Positions 52,860 to 62,830 of a DNA stretch of 64,000 nucleotides are shown here, piece after piece. Origin of the DNA: Mucilaginibacter sp. 44-25 (GTDB lineage Bacteria > Bacteroidota > Bacteroidia > Sphingobacteriales > Sphingobacteriaceae); contig MKTS01000003.1 in assembly GCA_001898335.1 (NCBI GenBank), positions 496,001 through 560,000 of the forward strand. The letters are read 5' to 3'. The notes beneath the pieces are model-generated. The model searched no databases and was not told the DNA's origin. It saw only the letters and a program-made list of their open reading frames with translations. The position numbers were made by a program, and so were the translations under genes. Within the stretch, counting starts at the first letter, position 1. Each line of letters opens with the position of its first letter.

Positions 52860-53899
52860 TGGAACTGATAGACCTGCTAATTAAGATCGCACTCATCATT
52901 GTAATATTTGTGATAAGCCTGGTAGTAGCCATGTACTCTACCTATGCTGAGCGTAAGATCGCGGCATTTTTCCAGGATAGGGTTGGCCCTAACCGTGCAG
53001 GCCCATGGGGTATTTTACAACCCCTTGCCGATGGTGGTAAAATGTTCCTGAAAGAAGAGATCATCCCAACTAACGCGACCAGTTTCCTGTTCATTGTAGG
53101 CCCATCATTGGCTATATTAACCGCATGTATCGGTTCGGCAGTTATTCCGTGGGGGCAAAACCTGGAGATTGGCGGCCGTGTTATCCCGCTGCAGGTTACC
53201 GATATTAACGTAGGTATCCTGTACATCTTCGGCGTAGTATCATTAGGTGTTTACGGCATCATGATAGGTGGCTGGGCATCAAACAACAAATATTCGTTGT
53301 TAGGCGCTATCCGCGCGGCATCACAAAACATCAGCTACGAAATTTCAATGGGCCTTTCTATCATCGCTTTGCTGATGGTTACAGGCACTTTAAGCCTTGG
53401 CGAAATTGCTAAACAACAGCACGGTTTCTGGGCCGATGGCTATTTCAGCTGGAACGTATTTAAACAGCCCCTGGGTTTCCTGTTGTTCATTGTATGCGCC
53501 TTCGCGGAAACTAACCGTTCACCTTTCGACTTACCTGAGTGTGAGACCGAGTTGGTAGGCGGTTACCACACCGAGTACTCATCTATGAAACTGGGTTTCT
53601 ACCTGTTTGCAGAGTATATCAACATGTTCATTTCATCGGCAGTTATGGCTACGCTTTACTTTGGCGGTTATAACTTCCCTTTTATGGATCTGATACACTC
53701 GCCAAACCTGGTTGCCATATTGGGCGTAGTTGCGTTGTTCATTAAAATATTCATGTTCATCTTCTTCTTTATGTGGGTACGCTGGACCATCCCGCGTTTC
53801 CGTTATGATCAGTTGATGGACCTTGGCTGGAAAACACTTATCCCGCTGGCAATTGCCAACATTGTGTTAACCGGTATATTTATGACATTTTTCAAATAG
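52859..53899 (+). CDS. nuoH: NADH:quinone oxidoreductase subunit H
   Basis: A 346-residue ND1-type membrane subunit with about eight helices. Conserved loops are RVGPNRAGPWGILQPLADGG, which lies near the quinone entry, and ETNRSPFDLPECETELVGGY. It links quinone reduction to the membrane arm. Overlaps nuoG by one base, 17 bases before nuoI. Confidence 0.97.
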   Translation: MELIDLLIKIALIIVIFVISLVVAMYSTYAERKIAAFFQDRVGPNRAGPWGILQPLADGGKMFLKEEIIPTNATSFLFIVGPSLAILTACIGSAVIPWGQNLEIGGRVIPLQVTDINVGILYIFGVVSLGVYGIMIGGWASNNKYSLLGAIRAASQNISYEISMGLSIIALLMVTGTLSLGEIAKQQHGFWADGYFSWNVFKQPLGFLLFIVCAFAETNRSPFDLPECETELVGGYHTEYSSMKLGFYLFAEYINMFISSAVMATLYFGGYNFPFMDLIHSPNLVAILGVVALFIKIFMFIFFFMWVRWTIPRFRYDQLMDLGWKTLIPLAIANIVLTGIFMTFFK

Positions 53900-53916
53900 G
53901 GAAGGATTTTTAATTA

Positions 53917-54414
53917 ATGGAATCATTAAGTAATAAAAAGAAGCAATTAGAGATAAAGCCGCTTAATTTTTGGGAGCGAGCTTACTTGCCTGCGATTGCA
54001 AAAGGGCTCTCTATCACCATGAGCCACTTTTTTAAAAAGCCGGTGACCATTAAATATCCCGAAGAAAAGCGCGAGTTCTCTGAAAACTTCCGTGGTATGC
54101 ACTCGCTTAAACGCGATGAGCAGGGCCGCGAACGTTGTACAGCCTGCGGCCTTTGCGCGCTATCGTGCCCGGCAGAGGCTATTACCATGACGGCTGCCGA
54201 ACGCCAGAAAGGCGAAGAACATTTATATCGCGAGGAAAAATATGCCGCGGTTTATGAAATAAACATGCTGCGCTGCATTTTCTGCGGATTGTGTGAAGAA
54301 GCATGCCCTAAAGAAGCGATCTATCTGGACGGTGATATTGTACCATCAGATTACCTGCGTAAGGATTTTATATACGGTAAAGACAAATTAGTAGAAGCAC
54401 CTTTAAATCAATAA
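53917..54414 (+). CDS. nuoI: NADH:quinone oxidoreductase subunit I
   Basis: A 165-residue 2x[4Fe-4S] ferredoxin-like subunit (clusters N6a and N6b). Ligand sets are Cys74, 77, 80 with 84 (CTACGLCALSCP) and Cys120, 123, 126 with 130 (CIFCGLCEEACP). It passes electrons from the upper peripheral arm to NuoB. Confidence 0.97.
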   Translation: MESLSNKKKQLEIKPLNFWERAYLPAIAKGLSITMSHFFKKPVTIKYPEEKREFSENFRGMHSLKRDEQGRERCTACGLCALSCPAEAITMTAAERQKGEEHLYREEKYAAVYEINMLRCIFCGLCEEACPKEAIYLDGDIVPSDYLRKDFIYGKDKLVEAPLNQ

Positions 54415-54424
54415 CCAAAGTTTT

Positions 54425-54458
54425 ATACCTTTGCCCAGCTTTTACGGGCAAAAGGTAT
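54425..54458 (+). promoter_or_regulatory. hairpin with promoter box between nuoI and nuoJ
   Basis: ATACCTTTGCCC (54425-54436) pairs with GGGCAAAAGGTAT (54446-54458, one bulged A). The left arm contains TACCTTTG (54426-54433), a -7 type promoter box. It could be a terminator-like or mRNA-processing hairpin, or an operator; the -33 match is weak. Confidence 0.5.
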
Positions 54459-54473
54459 TTGTAAATATCAACC

Positions 54474-54980
54474 ATGAGTACATTTTACTTCATTGCGTTT
54501 TTATCCATATTTTTTTCAATACTGGTTATTTCTGCAAAAAACCCGGTACACAGCATATTGTACCTGGTGCTCACCTTTTTTACTTTTACCATTCATTATA
54601 TTTTACTGAACGCCCAGTTTTTGGCGGTGGTAAACTTTATTGTTTACATGGGTGCCATACTGGTACTGTTCCTCTACACACTCATGCTCATTAACCTGAA
54701 TAAGGAGGCCGAGCCGGTTAAACCTTTCATGGTGAAGATAGCGGCGGTTTTTGGTGGTGGTATATTGGCGGTTGCGCTGGTGTCTTCATTAAAATTATTG
54801 GGCGTATCAGATCCTGTGGTGTTAAAGAACCCTGATCTTGGCCTGGTGAAAAACCTGGGAAAAGTGTTATTTAACGAATTTTTGCTGCCTTTTGAAATAT
54901 CATCCGTATTGCTGTTATCAGCAATGGTAGGTGCTGTATTACTGGCAACTAAAGAGAAAGAAACTAAAGCAACCTTCTAA
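54474..54980 (+). CDS. nuoJ: NADH:quinone oxidoreductase subunit J
   Basis: A 168-residue ND6-type membrane subunit with five helices. Family stretch: [21 protein letters not shown] [19 protein letters not shown], including the usual conserved helix with a pi-bulge. It lies behind a 59-base gap holding a hairpin, and overlaps nuoK by one base. Confidence 0.94.
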   Translation: MSTFYFIAFLSIFFSILVISAKNPVHSILYLVLTFFTFTIHYILLNAQFLAVVNFIVYMGAILVLFLYTLMLINLNKEAEPVKPFMVKIAAVFGGGILAVALVSSLKLLGVSDPVVLKNPDLGLVKNLGKVLFNEFLLPFEISSVLLLSAMVGAVLLATKEKETKATF

Positions 54981-55309
54981 TGGAAAGTTTAACCCATACT
55001 ATTCAAGCGGTTCCGCTTAACCATTACATATTTTTAAGTGCTATTATTTTTTCGATAGGTGTTATGGGCGTTTTACTGCGTCGTAACGCTATTGTGATAT
55101 TCATGTCGGTTGAGCTGATGCTTAACTCGGTTAACCTGTTGCTTACCGCTTTCTCAGTTTACCGCGGCGATGCGGCAGGTCAGGTTTTTGTATTTTTTAT
55201 TATGGCGCTTGCCGCTGCAGAAGTTGCAGTAGGGCTGGCTATAATAGTAATGATATACCGTAACACCAATTCAATAGACATTAACGTACTGAACAGGTTG
55301 AAATGGTAG
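54980..55309 (+). CDS. nuoK: NADH:quinone oxidoreductase subunit K
   Basis: A 109-residue ND4L-type subunit with three helices and the two conserved Glu residues of the proton path ([11 protein letters not shown] and AAEVAVGLA). Starts with the nuoJ stop overlapped by one base. Repeat copy B follows its stop after 8 bases. Confidence 0.96.
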   Translation: MESLTHTIQAVPLNHYIFLSAIIFSIGVMGVLLRRNAIVIFMSVELMLNSVNLLLTAFSVYRGDAAGQVFVFFIMALAAAEVAVGLAIIVMIYRNTNSIDINVLNRLKW

Positions 55310-55317
55310 AAGCGTAG

Positions 55318-55436
55318 CCCCACCCAAACCCTCCCCGAAGGAGAGGGCTTAAGAAAGGCAAACGATTAGTAATATTTTTAATAATAAATAGAAAATTAAT
55401 AAGTATCCCCTGTTGGGGGAGATTTAGAGGGGGCTT
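55318..55436 (+). repeat. two-module palindromic repeat, copy B
   Basis: Module 1 (55318-55359) CCCCACCCAAACCCTCCCCG...GAGAGGGCTTAAGAAAGGC and module 2 (55400-55436) TATCCCCTGTTGGGGGA...GATTTAGAGGGGGCTTA match copy A at 38343-38436 in the same order and orientation. The AT-rich spacer (about 40 bases) is longer than in copy A. It fills the gap between nuoK and nuoL and ends exactly at the nuoL ATG. Confidence 0.85.
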
Positions 55437-57341
55437 ATGGACAAACTTATCTGGCTTATTCCTGTACTACCCTTAGCCGGTTTTATTATCAACGGCCTTG
55501 GTCGCAACGCTTTGTCAAAAGGTGTTATAGGCACCATTGGCAGTTTGCTTGTACTGGCATCATTTGGTATAAGCGTTGCTACATTTTTCCAGGTTAAATC
55601 AACCGGTGTACCTGTAAACGTACAACAGTTTGATTGGATCAGCGTTGGCACTTTCCACATCCAGATGGCTTTCCTCATTGATCAGCTGAGTGCCATAATG
55701 CTGCTGATCATCACCGGTGTGGGCTTCTTAATTCACCTGTATTCGGTAGGCTATATGCATGACGATGCCGGTTTTGGTAAGTTTTTCGCTTACTTAAACC
55801 TTTTCGTATTCTTTATGCTGCTGCTGGTTATGGGTAGCAACTACGTAGTGATGTTCATTGGCTGGGAAGGCGTAGGTTTATGTTCATACCTGCTGATCGG
55901 TTTTTGGTATACCAACCCAAGCTATGCCGATGCTGCCAAGAAGGCTTTCATCATGAACCGTATAGGCGACTTAGGTTTCCTTTTAGGTATATTCTTATTG
56001 ATGGATCAGTTTGGCAGCGTTGCTTATGCTGATATCTTCCCGAAAGCAGCGGGTGCTGTAGCACACGGTGCGCCTATTGTACTCATCACCATGTTATTGT
56101 TTGTAGGTGCGGTGGGTAAATCGGCACAGTTACCATTATTTACCTGGCTGCCCGACGCTATGGCCGGCCCAACCCCGGTATCTGCTTTAATACACGCCGC
56201 AACCATGGTTACCGCGGGTATCTACATGATCGCGCGCTCAAACATCCTGTTTACGCTGGCACCAACCACTATGGAAGTTATAGCCATTGTAGGTTTGGCT
56301 ACGGCGGCATTCGCGGCATTAATCGCGTTAACACAAACCGATATTAAAAAGGTACTGGCATACTCAACCGTATCTCAGTTGGGTTACATGTTTTTGGGTT
56401 TAGGCGTTGGCGCTTACACCGGCGCTTTCTTCCACGTATTAACACACGCTTTCTTTAAAGCGTTACTGTTCCTCGGTGCCGGTTCTGTTATCCATGCCAT
56501 GAGTGGTGAGCAGGATATGCGAAAAATGGGCGGATTGAAAGGTAAGATCAAAACTACCTTTATCACCATGCTCATTGGTACTATCGCCATAGCAGGTATT
56601 CCGCCATTCTCTGGCTTCTTCTCTAAAGATGAAATTTTAGCTGCCGCATTTGCGCACAGTACTGTATTTTATGTAGTAGGTGTTATCACCGCGGGTTTAA
56701 CTTCATTCTATATGTTCAGGATGATGTACCTGACCTTCTGGGGGAAATTCCGCGGTACGCATGAGCAGGAACACCACCTGCACGAGTCGCCTGCTAACAT
56801 GACCATCCCATTGATCATTTTAGCCATCCTTTCGGCTATCGCCGGAGTCATCGGTGTACCTGCCGTATTGGGTGGCCATCACGAATTAGGCGCTTTCCTT
56901 GCGCCGGTATTTGAGGGGTCGACAAAATTATTAGGCGAGCATGAGCTAAGCCATAACACCGAGTGGATATTGATGGGTACATCGGTATTGATTGCTTTTG
57001 CGGCAATGGGATATGCTTACAGCAAATATGTTTCTGGCGCGCAGGTGCCTGTAGCTGATGAAGAAGAACGCCCGGCGTTAACCAACCTGTCATACCACAA
57101 ATTTTATGTTGATGAACTTTATGATAAATTGATACGCAAGCCGCTTGATTCGCTTTCGGTATTCTTACACCGGGTGGTTGAGCAGTTGGGTATTGATGGT
57201 TTTGTAAATGGTTTGGGTAAAGGCACATTAGAAACCAGCAAGGGCTTGCGTTTGCTGCAAACAGGGAACGTAGGTTTCTATATATTCATGATGGTGATAG
57301 GCATCATCGGTATTTTGGTTTATAGTTTAGTTAAAATATAA
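55437..57341 (+). CDS. nuoL: NADH:quinone oxidoreductase subunit L
   Basis: A 634-residue ND5-type proton-pumping subunit with about 14-16 helices. Conserved elements are LMxxGSNYVVMFIGWEGVGL-like VMGSNYVVMFIGWEGVGLC, the Lys-containing helix with DAMAGPTPVSALIHAATMV and the long lateral helix near the C-terminus. The ATG follows repeat copy B without a gap; the repeat's AGAGGGGG, 4-11 bases upstream, may serve as its ribosome-binding site. Confidence 0.97.
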   Translation: MDKLIWLIPVLPLAGFIINGLGRNALSKGVIGTIGSLLVLASFGISVATFFQVKSTGVPVNVQQFDWISVGTFHIQMAFLIDQLSAIMLLIITGVGFLIHLYSVGYMHDDAGFGKFFAYLNLFVFFMLLLVMGSNYVVMFIGWEGVGLCSYLLIGFWYTNPSYADAAKKAFIMNRIGDLGFLLGIFLLMDQFGSVAYADIFPKAAGAVAHGAPIVLITMLLFVGAVGKSAQLPLFTWLPDAMAGPTPVSALIHAATMVTAGIYMIARSNILFTLAPTTMEVIAIVGLATAAFAALIALTQTDIKKVLAYSTVSQLGYMFLGLGVGAYTGAFFHVLTHAFFKALLFLGAGSVIHAMSGEQDMRKMGGLKGKIKTTFITMLIGTIAIAGIPPFSGFFSKDEILAAAFAHSTVFYVVGVITAGLTSFYMFRMMYLTFWGKFRGTHEQEHHLHESPANMTIPLIILAILSAIAGVIGVPAVLGGHHELGAFLAPVFEGSTKLLGEHELSHNTEWILMGTSVLIAFAAMGYAYSKYVSGAQVPVADEEERPALTNLSYHKFYVDELYDKLIRKPLDSLSVFLHRVVEQLGIDGFVNGLGKGTLETSKGLRLLQTGNVGFYIFMMVIGIIGILVYSLVKI

Positions 57342-57364
57342 GCGCATAGCGTTTAACATACAAA

Positions 57365-58831
57365 ATGACGGTTAGCATTTTAATATTTTTACCGATAGTA
57401 GCAGCAATACTAACGCTGTTTTTTAAGAACGAAGCAGCCAAGCATGCCGCTTTATTTTTCTCTGTGGTTGAGCTGGGCATAGTTGCTTACTTTGTTTCAG
57501 GCTTTGTACCTAACGCATCGGTACAGTACGTGATTGATACTCCCTGGATCCCGCAAATGGGGGTATATTTTAGTGCCGGTATTGATGGTATAAGTATGGT
57601 GATGGTATTGCTGACCACCGGCTTGGTGCCGCTGATCATCCTGAGCACTTATCAGCATGAATATAAGAATGCTAAAGCCATTTATGCGCTCATCTTATTT
57701 ATGCAGGCCGGTTTGTTAACCGTATTCACCGCGCTTGATGGTTTCTTGTTTTATGTGGGCTGGGAAGCCGCGTTGATCCCTATCTATTTCATTTGCGCGC
57801 TTTGGGGCGGCGAGAACCGTATACGTGTAAACATCAAATTCTTTATCTATACGTTTGCCGGTTCGTTATTTATGCTGCTGGCTATTATTTACCTGTACCT
57901 GCAAACCCCAAATAAGGTTTACGATGTACATGCTTTTTATGAGTTAAGCCTTAACATTAAGCAACAGACCTGGGTATTCTGGGGCTTTTTTATCGCATTT
58001 GCTATTAAGATGCCGATATTCCCTTTCCATACCTGGCAACCTGATACCTATACAGAAGCACCAACCGCGGGTACCATGATGCTTTCGGGTATCATGCTAA
58101 AAATGGGTATTTATGGTGTAATACGCTGGTTAATACCTAATGCGCCAATTGGCTTTCTGAAAATGGAATATGTGGTATTGCTGTTATCTGTAGCCGGCAT
58201 TGTTTATGCTTCAATCATCGCGTTTAAGCAAAAAGATGGCAAGCGCCTGGTTGCTTATTCATCTATAGCACACGTTGGCCTTATCGCGGCAGGTATATTT
58301 GCCTGGAGCATCCAGGGGTTACAGGGCGCCATGATACAAATGGTTAGTCACGGTATAAACGTTGTGGGTATGTTCTTCATATGGGATATTATCAGCAGGC
58401 GTTTAGGTACCCGTGACATGAGTCAGCTGGGTGGTATCGCCAAAGTAGCTCCTCAGTTTTCTATCGCTTTCCTTATTATCGTTTTAGGTACAGTAGCATT
58501 ACCGTTAACCAATGGCTTTGTAGGCGAGTTTCTGTTGTTAAAAGGAGTATACAATTACACTATCGTATTTGCGGCTGTTGCAGGCTTAACCATCATATTC
58601 GGCGCGGTTTATATGCTGCGTATGTACAAACAGGTTATGCAAGGCGAGCTAAATGAGCTAACGGCCACTTTTACAGATATAAAGGGATCGGAAAAGCTGG
58701 TGCTGGGTATCATTTGCGCCTTGATCATTGTTATTGGTGTATATCCTCAACCATTGCTGCATCTTTCTGAGGCATCGGTTACTAATTTGTTTCAAACAGT
58801 TTCGGCGAAATTTACAGCGGCGAAGTTTTAA
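57365..58831 (+). CDS. nuoM: NADH:quinone oxidoreductase subunit M
   Basis: A 488-residue ND4-type proton-pumping subunit with about 14 helices. The key Glu region VGWEAALIPIYFI and the Lys-containing AIKMPIFPFHTWQPDTYTEA are visible. It is 23 bases behind nuoL and 9 ahead of nuoN. Confidence 0.97.
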   Translation: MTVSILIFLPIVAAILTLFFKNEAAKHAALFFSVVELGIVAYFVSGFVPNASVQYVIDTPWIPQMGVYFSAGIDGISMVMVLLTTGLVPLIILSTYQHEYKNAKAIYALILFMQAGLLTVFTALDGFLFYVGWEAALIPIYFICALWGGENRIRVNIKFFIYTFAGSLFMLLAIIYLYLQTPNKVYDVHAFYELSLNIKQQTWVFWGFFIAFAIKMPIFPFHTWQPDTYTEAPTAGTMMLSGIMLKMGIYGVIRWLIPNAPIGFLKMEYVVLLLSVAGIVYASIIAFKQKDGKRLVAYSSIAHVGLIAAGIFAWSIQGLQGAMIQMVSHGINVVGMFFIWDIISRRLGTRDMSQLGGIAKVAPQFSIAFLIIVLGTVALPLTNGFVGEFLLLKGVYNYTIVFAAVAGLTIIFGAVYMLRMYKQVMQGELNELTATFTDIKGSEKLVLGIICALIIVIGVYPQPLLHLSEASVTNLFQTVSAKFTAAKF

Positions 58832-58840
58832 TATAGATAC

Positions 58841-60220
58841 ATGACTTCTATAATTATTATATCTATTTTACCCATTGTACTTCTGTACCTGGGTTTATAT
58901 AAAGCGCAGAAAGCCTTATTACCTGTTGCTGTACTTGGTTTGCTGGCGGCATTGGTTACATCTGTAATGCAGTGGAAAACCAACGCGGTACCCGAGTTTA
59001 ACGGCATGTTGTTGTATGATAATTTTTCGGTTGCTTTCTCGGTGATCAGTATCATTACTACTGTCCTTATACTGCTGCTATCTAAAGGTTATTTTGAGCG
59101 CATAAGTAACCATATTGCCGAGTACTATGCCATTATCCTGTTCTCGCTGGCGGGTATATTGGTAATGGTATCGTACCATAACATTACCATGTTATTTATT
59201 GGTATCGAAATTATGTCAGTAAGTTTATACATATTGGCCGGTATCCGTAAAAACGATTTTGCTTCTAACGAAGCTGCTCTTAAGTATTTCCTGATGGGAG
59301 CTTTTTCAACAGGTTTCCTGTTATTTGGTATAGCGTTAATTTACGGTTCTACCGGTACGTTTGACCTTGATGGCATACGCGACTGGGTACTGATGAGCCC
59401 ACGCAAGATCGACCCGCTGTTTTACACCGGCATTATGCTGATCATTGTTGGTTTGTGCTTTAAGGTTGGTGCCGCGCCGTTTCACTTCTGGACGCCCGAC
59501 GTTTATGAAGGCGCTCCTTCGTTGATCACGCTTTTCATGTCGACAGTGGTAAAGGTGGCTGGCTTTGCCGCGTTCCTGCGTTTATTTTCGGCTTGTTTCC
59601 TGCCAATAGCTCAGTTCTGGACGCCGGTTCTGCTGGTGATCACAACGCTAACCTTGTTTATCGGTAACATCACCGCGCTATATCAGCAAAGCTTTAAACG
59701 TATGCTGGCTTTTTCCAGTATTTCTCATGCAGGCTATTTGCTTTTCGCGATAGTGGCTATTGGAGCAGGTTCAGCCAATTCCATATTTGTGTATGCTACC
59801 GCTTATTCCATAGCGTCAGTGATCGCGTTTGGCGCACTTATATTGGTAAGGCAGCAAAGTGGTACAGATAATTTTGAAGGCTTTAACGGTTTAGCGGCAC
59901 GCAATCCGTTCCTGGCCCTGGTACTTACAATAAGCATGCTGTCATTGGCAGGTATACCGCTTACCGCCGGTTTTATAGGTAAATTTTACATGTTCTCAGG
60001 CGCATTGTCGCAATATAGGGTTTGGCTTGTGGTGGTAGCTATTGTTAATGCCATTATAAGTATCTTCTACTACTTCCGTGTCATTATCGCTATGTATTTC
60101 CGCAGTGCCGAGCGTGAGCAGGTGGAAATACCGGCTTACTACAAATTAGTATTAGGCTTTTCGGCGCTGGTAACTATAGTTATCGGGGTATATCCGGCAA
60201 TTGTATCCGGCCTTATTTAG
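58841..60220 (+). CDS. nuoN: NADH:quinone oxidoreductase subunit N
   Basis: A 459-residue ND2-type proton-pumping subunit, the last gene of the locus. The antiporter-like core includes KVGAAPFHFWTPDVYEGAPS and FKRMLAFSSISHAGYLL. With L and M it forms the membrane-arm pump series. No later nuo gene follows; the next gene is DedA. Confidence 0.96.
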   Translation: MTSIIIISILPIVLLYLGLYKAQKALLPVAVLGLLAALVTSVMQWKTNAVPEFNGMLLYDNFSVAFSVISIITTVLILLLSKGYFERISNHIAEYYAIILFSLAGILVMVSYHNITMLFIGIEIMSVSLYILAGIRKNDFASNEAALKYFLMGAFSTGFLLFGIALIYGSTGTFDLDGIRDWVLMSPRKIDPLFYTGIMLIIVGLCFKVGAAPFHFWTPDVYEGAPSLITLFMSTVVKVAGFAAFLRLFSACFLPIAQFWTPVLLVITTLTLFIGNITALYQQSFKRMLAFSSISHAGYLLFAIVAIGAGSANSIFVYATAYSIASVIAFGALILVRQQSGTDNFEGFNGLAARNPFLALVLTISMLSLAGIPLTAGFIGKFYMFSGALSQYRVWLVVVAIVNAIISIFYYFRVIIAMYFRSAEREQVEIPAYYKLVLGFSALVTIVIGVYPAIVSGLI

Positions 60221-60275
60221 GCTGTATAACGCTGCAAATTAATTTAATATTTGTAGTTTTACGGATATCGGTTTC

Positions 60276-60914
60276 ATGGAAAACTTTTGGGAATACCTGC
60301 ATAATCTCACAGACGCTAACTCTATTTTAAGTAATGGTGGGTTTATAGTGTTGATTGTAGTGATCTATGCGGAAACAGGATTGTTTTTTGGGTTTTTCTT
60401 ACCCGGCGATTATCTGCTGTTTTTGGCCGGGTTGTTAACGGCTGCGGGCATTATCCATGTACCGGTTTATTTGTTAGTCCCTTCACTTATATTAGCTGCT
60501 GTATTAGGTAATTACACGGGGTACTGGTTTGGGTACCGCACAGGGCCGGTGCTGTTTAGCAAGAACGATTCGTTATTTTTCAAAAAGAGATACATTGCTG
60601 TAGCGGAAGAATTTTACGCCAAGCATGGTGGCATGGCACTTATTTTAGGCAGATTTTTCCCGATAGTTAGGACATTTGCCCCTATATTTGCAGGTATTGT
60701 AAAGGTCGACTTTAAAAAATTCAGCCTTTACAACATTGTTGGGGCCATAGCTTGGGTAACTACGTTAACCCTGGCAGGTTATTTTTTAGGCAGGCGTTTC
60801 CCGCAATTGAAGGATAATTTACAATACATCATACTTGGATTAATAATTATTACAACAATTCCGCTTGTTTTTGCTTATGTGAAAAGGCGCATGCATAGTC
60901 AAAAGGAAAATTAA
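60276..60914 (+). CDS. DedA family membrane protein
   Basis: A 212-residue VTT-domain protein with about five helices. The DedA signature ETGLFFGFFLPGDYLLFLAG and the conserved GRFFPIVRTFAPIFAG region with Arg residues are visible. Members flip or transport lipid carriers (undecaprenyl phosphate or phosphatidylethanolamine). The exact substrate is unknown here. It lies 17 bases before ppa. Confidence 0.9.
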   Translation: MENFWEYLHNLTDANSILSNGGFIVLIVVIYAETGLFFGFFLPGDYLLFLAGLLTAAGIIHVPVYLLVPSLILAAVLGNYTGYWFGYRTGPVLFSKNDSLFFKKRYIAVAEEFYAKHGGMALILGRFFPIVRTFAPIFAGIVKVDFKKFSLYNIVGAIAWVTTLTLAGYFLGRRFPQLKDNLQYIILGLIIITTIPLVFAYVKRRMHSQKEN

Positions 60915-60931
60915 ATATATATACATAATAA

Positions 60932-61477
60932 ATGAGCACACAGCATCCCTGGCACCAGGTTTCACCGGGCGATAATACACCCGAGATAGTAAATGCAATA
61001 ATCGAGATCCCTAAAGGATCAAAAGGAAAATACGAAATAGATAAAGAATCGGGCCTTTTGAAGCTCGATCGTGTATTGTTCTCTTCAGTAATGTACCCGG
61101 CCAATTATGGCTTTATCCCGCAAACTTATTGTGATGACAAAGACCCGCTGGATATATTAGTACTTTGTTCTACAGATGTTTACCCGATGTCGATCATCGA
61201 GGCTAAAGTAGTTGGCGTAATGCACATGGTTGATAATGGCGAGCAGGACGATAAAATTATCGCGGTAGCTAAAAACGACATGTCGGTAAATTACATTAAT
61301 GATCTTAACGAGCTGCCGCCGCATTTTATGAAAGAAATTGTACGTTTCTTTAGCGATTATAAAGTGCTTGAAGGTAAAAATGTTACTATCGAGCACCTGT
61401 TGGGTGTACGTTACGCGCACAAGGTTATTGAGGAAAGCCTTGAGCTATATAAAACAACTTTTCCTGTTCACCAATAA
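60932..61477 (+). CDS. ppa: inorganic pyrophosphatase
   Basis: A 181-residue family I soluble pyrophosphatase that splits PPi into two phosphates. The metal-binding signature DDKDPLD is at 68-74, and the conserved [12 protein letters not shown] at 55-66 precedes it. Length is slightly above E. coli PPa. It sits between the DedA gene (17 bases) and a CorC-like gene (7 bases), probably one transcript. Confidence 0.96.
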   Translation: MSTQHPWHQVSPGDNTPEIVNAIIEIPKGSKGKYEIDKESGLLKLDRVLFSSVMYPANYGFIPQTYCDDKDPLDILVLCSTDVYPMSIIEAKVVGVMHMVDNGEQDDKIIAVAKNDMSVNYINDLNELPPHFMKEIVRFFSDYKVLEGKNVTIEHLLGVRYAHKVIEESLELYKTTFPVHQ

Positions 61478-61484
61478 ACTATAA

Positions 61485-62825
61485 ATGGACCCCGGGAGTT
61501 ACGAAATAAGCGCTTTTTACATATTTGCAACCATTTTCCTGGTATTGCTGAACGGTTTTTTTGTTGCCGCGGAGTTTGCTATGGTGAGGGTGAGGGGCTC
61601 GCAGATTGAAATAAAAGCCAAATCGGGCAGCGGGGTTGCTAAAATAGCACGCGGCATACTGCACAATCTTGATGGTTACCTGGCTGCTACGCAGCTGGGT
61701 ATTACCATTGCTTCGCTGGCACTTGGTGTGGTAGGTGAGGAGGTGGTTACCAGCATTGTGGTACGCGCCTTTATGGCTGTTGGCATTACATTAAGCCCGG
61801 GCTTTATTACCACGGCTCACATCCTGTCTTTCGTGGTGATCACTGTATTACATATCGTTTTTGGAGAACTGGCGCCAAAATCACTGGCCATCCAAAAATC
61901 GGTACGTACGGTGCTGGCGGTATCATGGCCGTTGCGGTTTTTCTTTGTGGTATTTAAGCCATTTATATGGGTGCTTAACGGCTTCGCCAATTTTATACTC
62001 AAGCTTATTGGCATCACAAACGTAGAGGGCAGCGAAACGCACCACTCATCAGAAGAGTTGCAGTACTTGCTTGAGCAGGGTAAGGAAACCGGTGCGCTTG
62101 ATTCAAACGAGCATGAGCTGATACAGAACGTGTTTGATTTTAATGAGCGTGTAGTAAAAAATATCATGGTGCCCCGTACCAAGATACAGGGTATTGAGAT
62201 TGATGCAACCAAAGAAGAGTTGCTGGATACTTTGATAGAAGAAGGCTACTCGCGTATGCCGGTGTATGACGAAGTGATCGACAAGATCATAGGTATTGTA
62301 CATGCCAAGGATATTTTACCGTTGTTGGCCCGTGGGCAGGAGGTTGTGCTAAAGGATATCATCCGTAAGCCTTACTTTGTGCCGGAGACCAAGAAGATCA
62401 ACGATCTGATGGCCGAGTTGCAGCAAAAGCGTATACAGATAGCCATCGTATCCGATGAGTTTGGCGGCACTGCCGGTATGGTAACCCTTGAGGATATTGT
62501 GGAAGAATTGGTAGGCGAGATACAGGACGAGTACGACGAGGAAAAACCAATTGTAGAGAAATTGAATGACCGCGAGTTTGTGGTAAACGCGCTTGCGCCT
62601 ATTTATGATGTGAACGAGCACCTGCCGCATGACCTTCCCGAAGACGGTGACTTTGATACCGTATCTGGCTGGTTAGGCCACATATTCGGGAAAATACCTG
62701 ATGTAGGCGAGCAGAAAGAAAGTAACGGCTATAATATTACCGTACTCAAAAAATCAGACCAGAACATTGAGGCGGTAAAGCTGGAACTGCTGATAAATGA
62801 GGAAGACGCGGTAGACTTACATTAG
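61485..62825 (+). CDS. CNNM/HlyC-CorC family transporter
   Basis: A 446-residue protein with an N-terminal DUF21 membrane domain (about four helices, 10-190, with FFVAAEFAMVRVR), a CBS pair (about 205-335, MVPRTKIQGIEIDATKEELL) and a CorC_HlyC C-terminal domain (from about 355, VNALAPIYDVNEHL). Proteins of this kind act in magnesium or other divalent-cation efflux. It follows ppa after 7 bases; an inverted-repeat element lies behind it. Confidence 0.92.
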   Translation: MDPGSYEISAFYIFATIFLVLLNGFFVAAEFAMVRVRGSQIEIKAKSGSGVAKIARGILHNLDGYLAATQLGITIASLALGVVGEEVVTSIVVRAFMAVGITLSPGFITTAHILSFVVITVLHIVFGELAPKSLAIQKSVRTVLAVSWPLRFFFVVFKPFIWVLNGFANFILKLIGITNVEGSETHHSSEELQYLLEQGKETGALDSNEHELIQNVFDFNERVVKNIMVPRTKIQGIEIDATKEELLDTLIEEGYSRMPVYDEVIDKIIGIVHAKDILPLLARGQEVVLKDIIRKPYFVPETKKINDLMAELQQKRIQIAIVSDEFGGTAGMVTLEDIVEELVGEIQDEYDEEKPIVEKLNDREFVVNALAPIYDVNEHLPHDLPEDGDFDTVSGWLGHIFGKIPDVGEQKESNGYNITVLKKSDQNIEAVKLELLINEEDAVDLH

Positions 62826-62830
62826 CCGTT

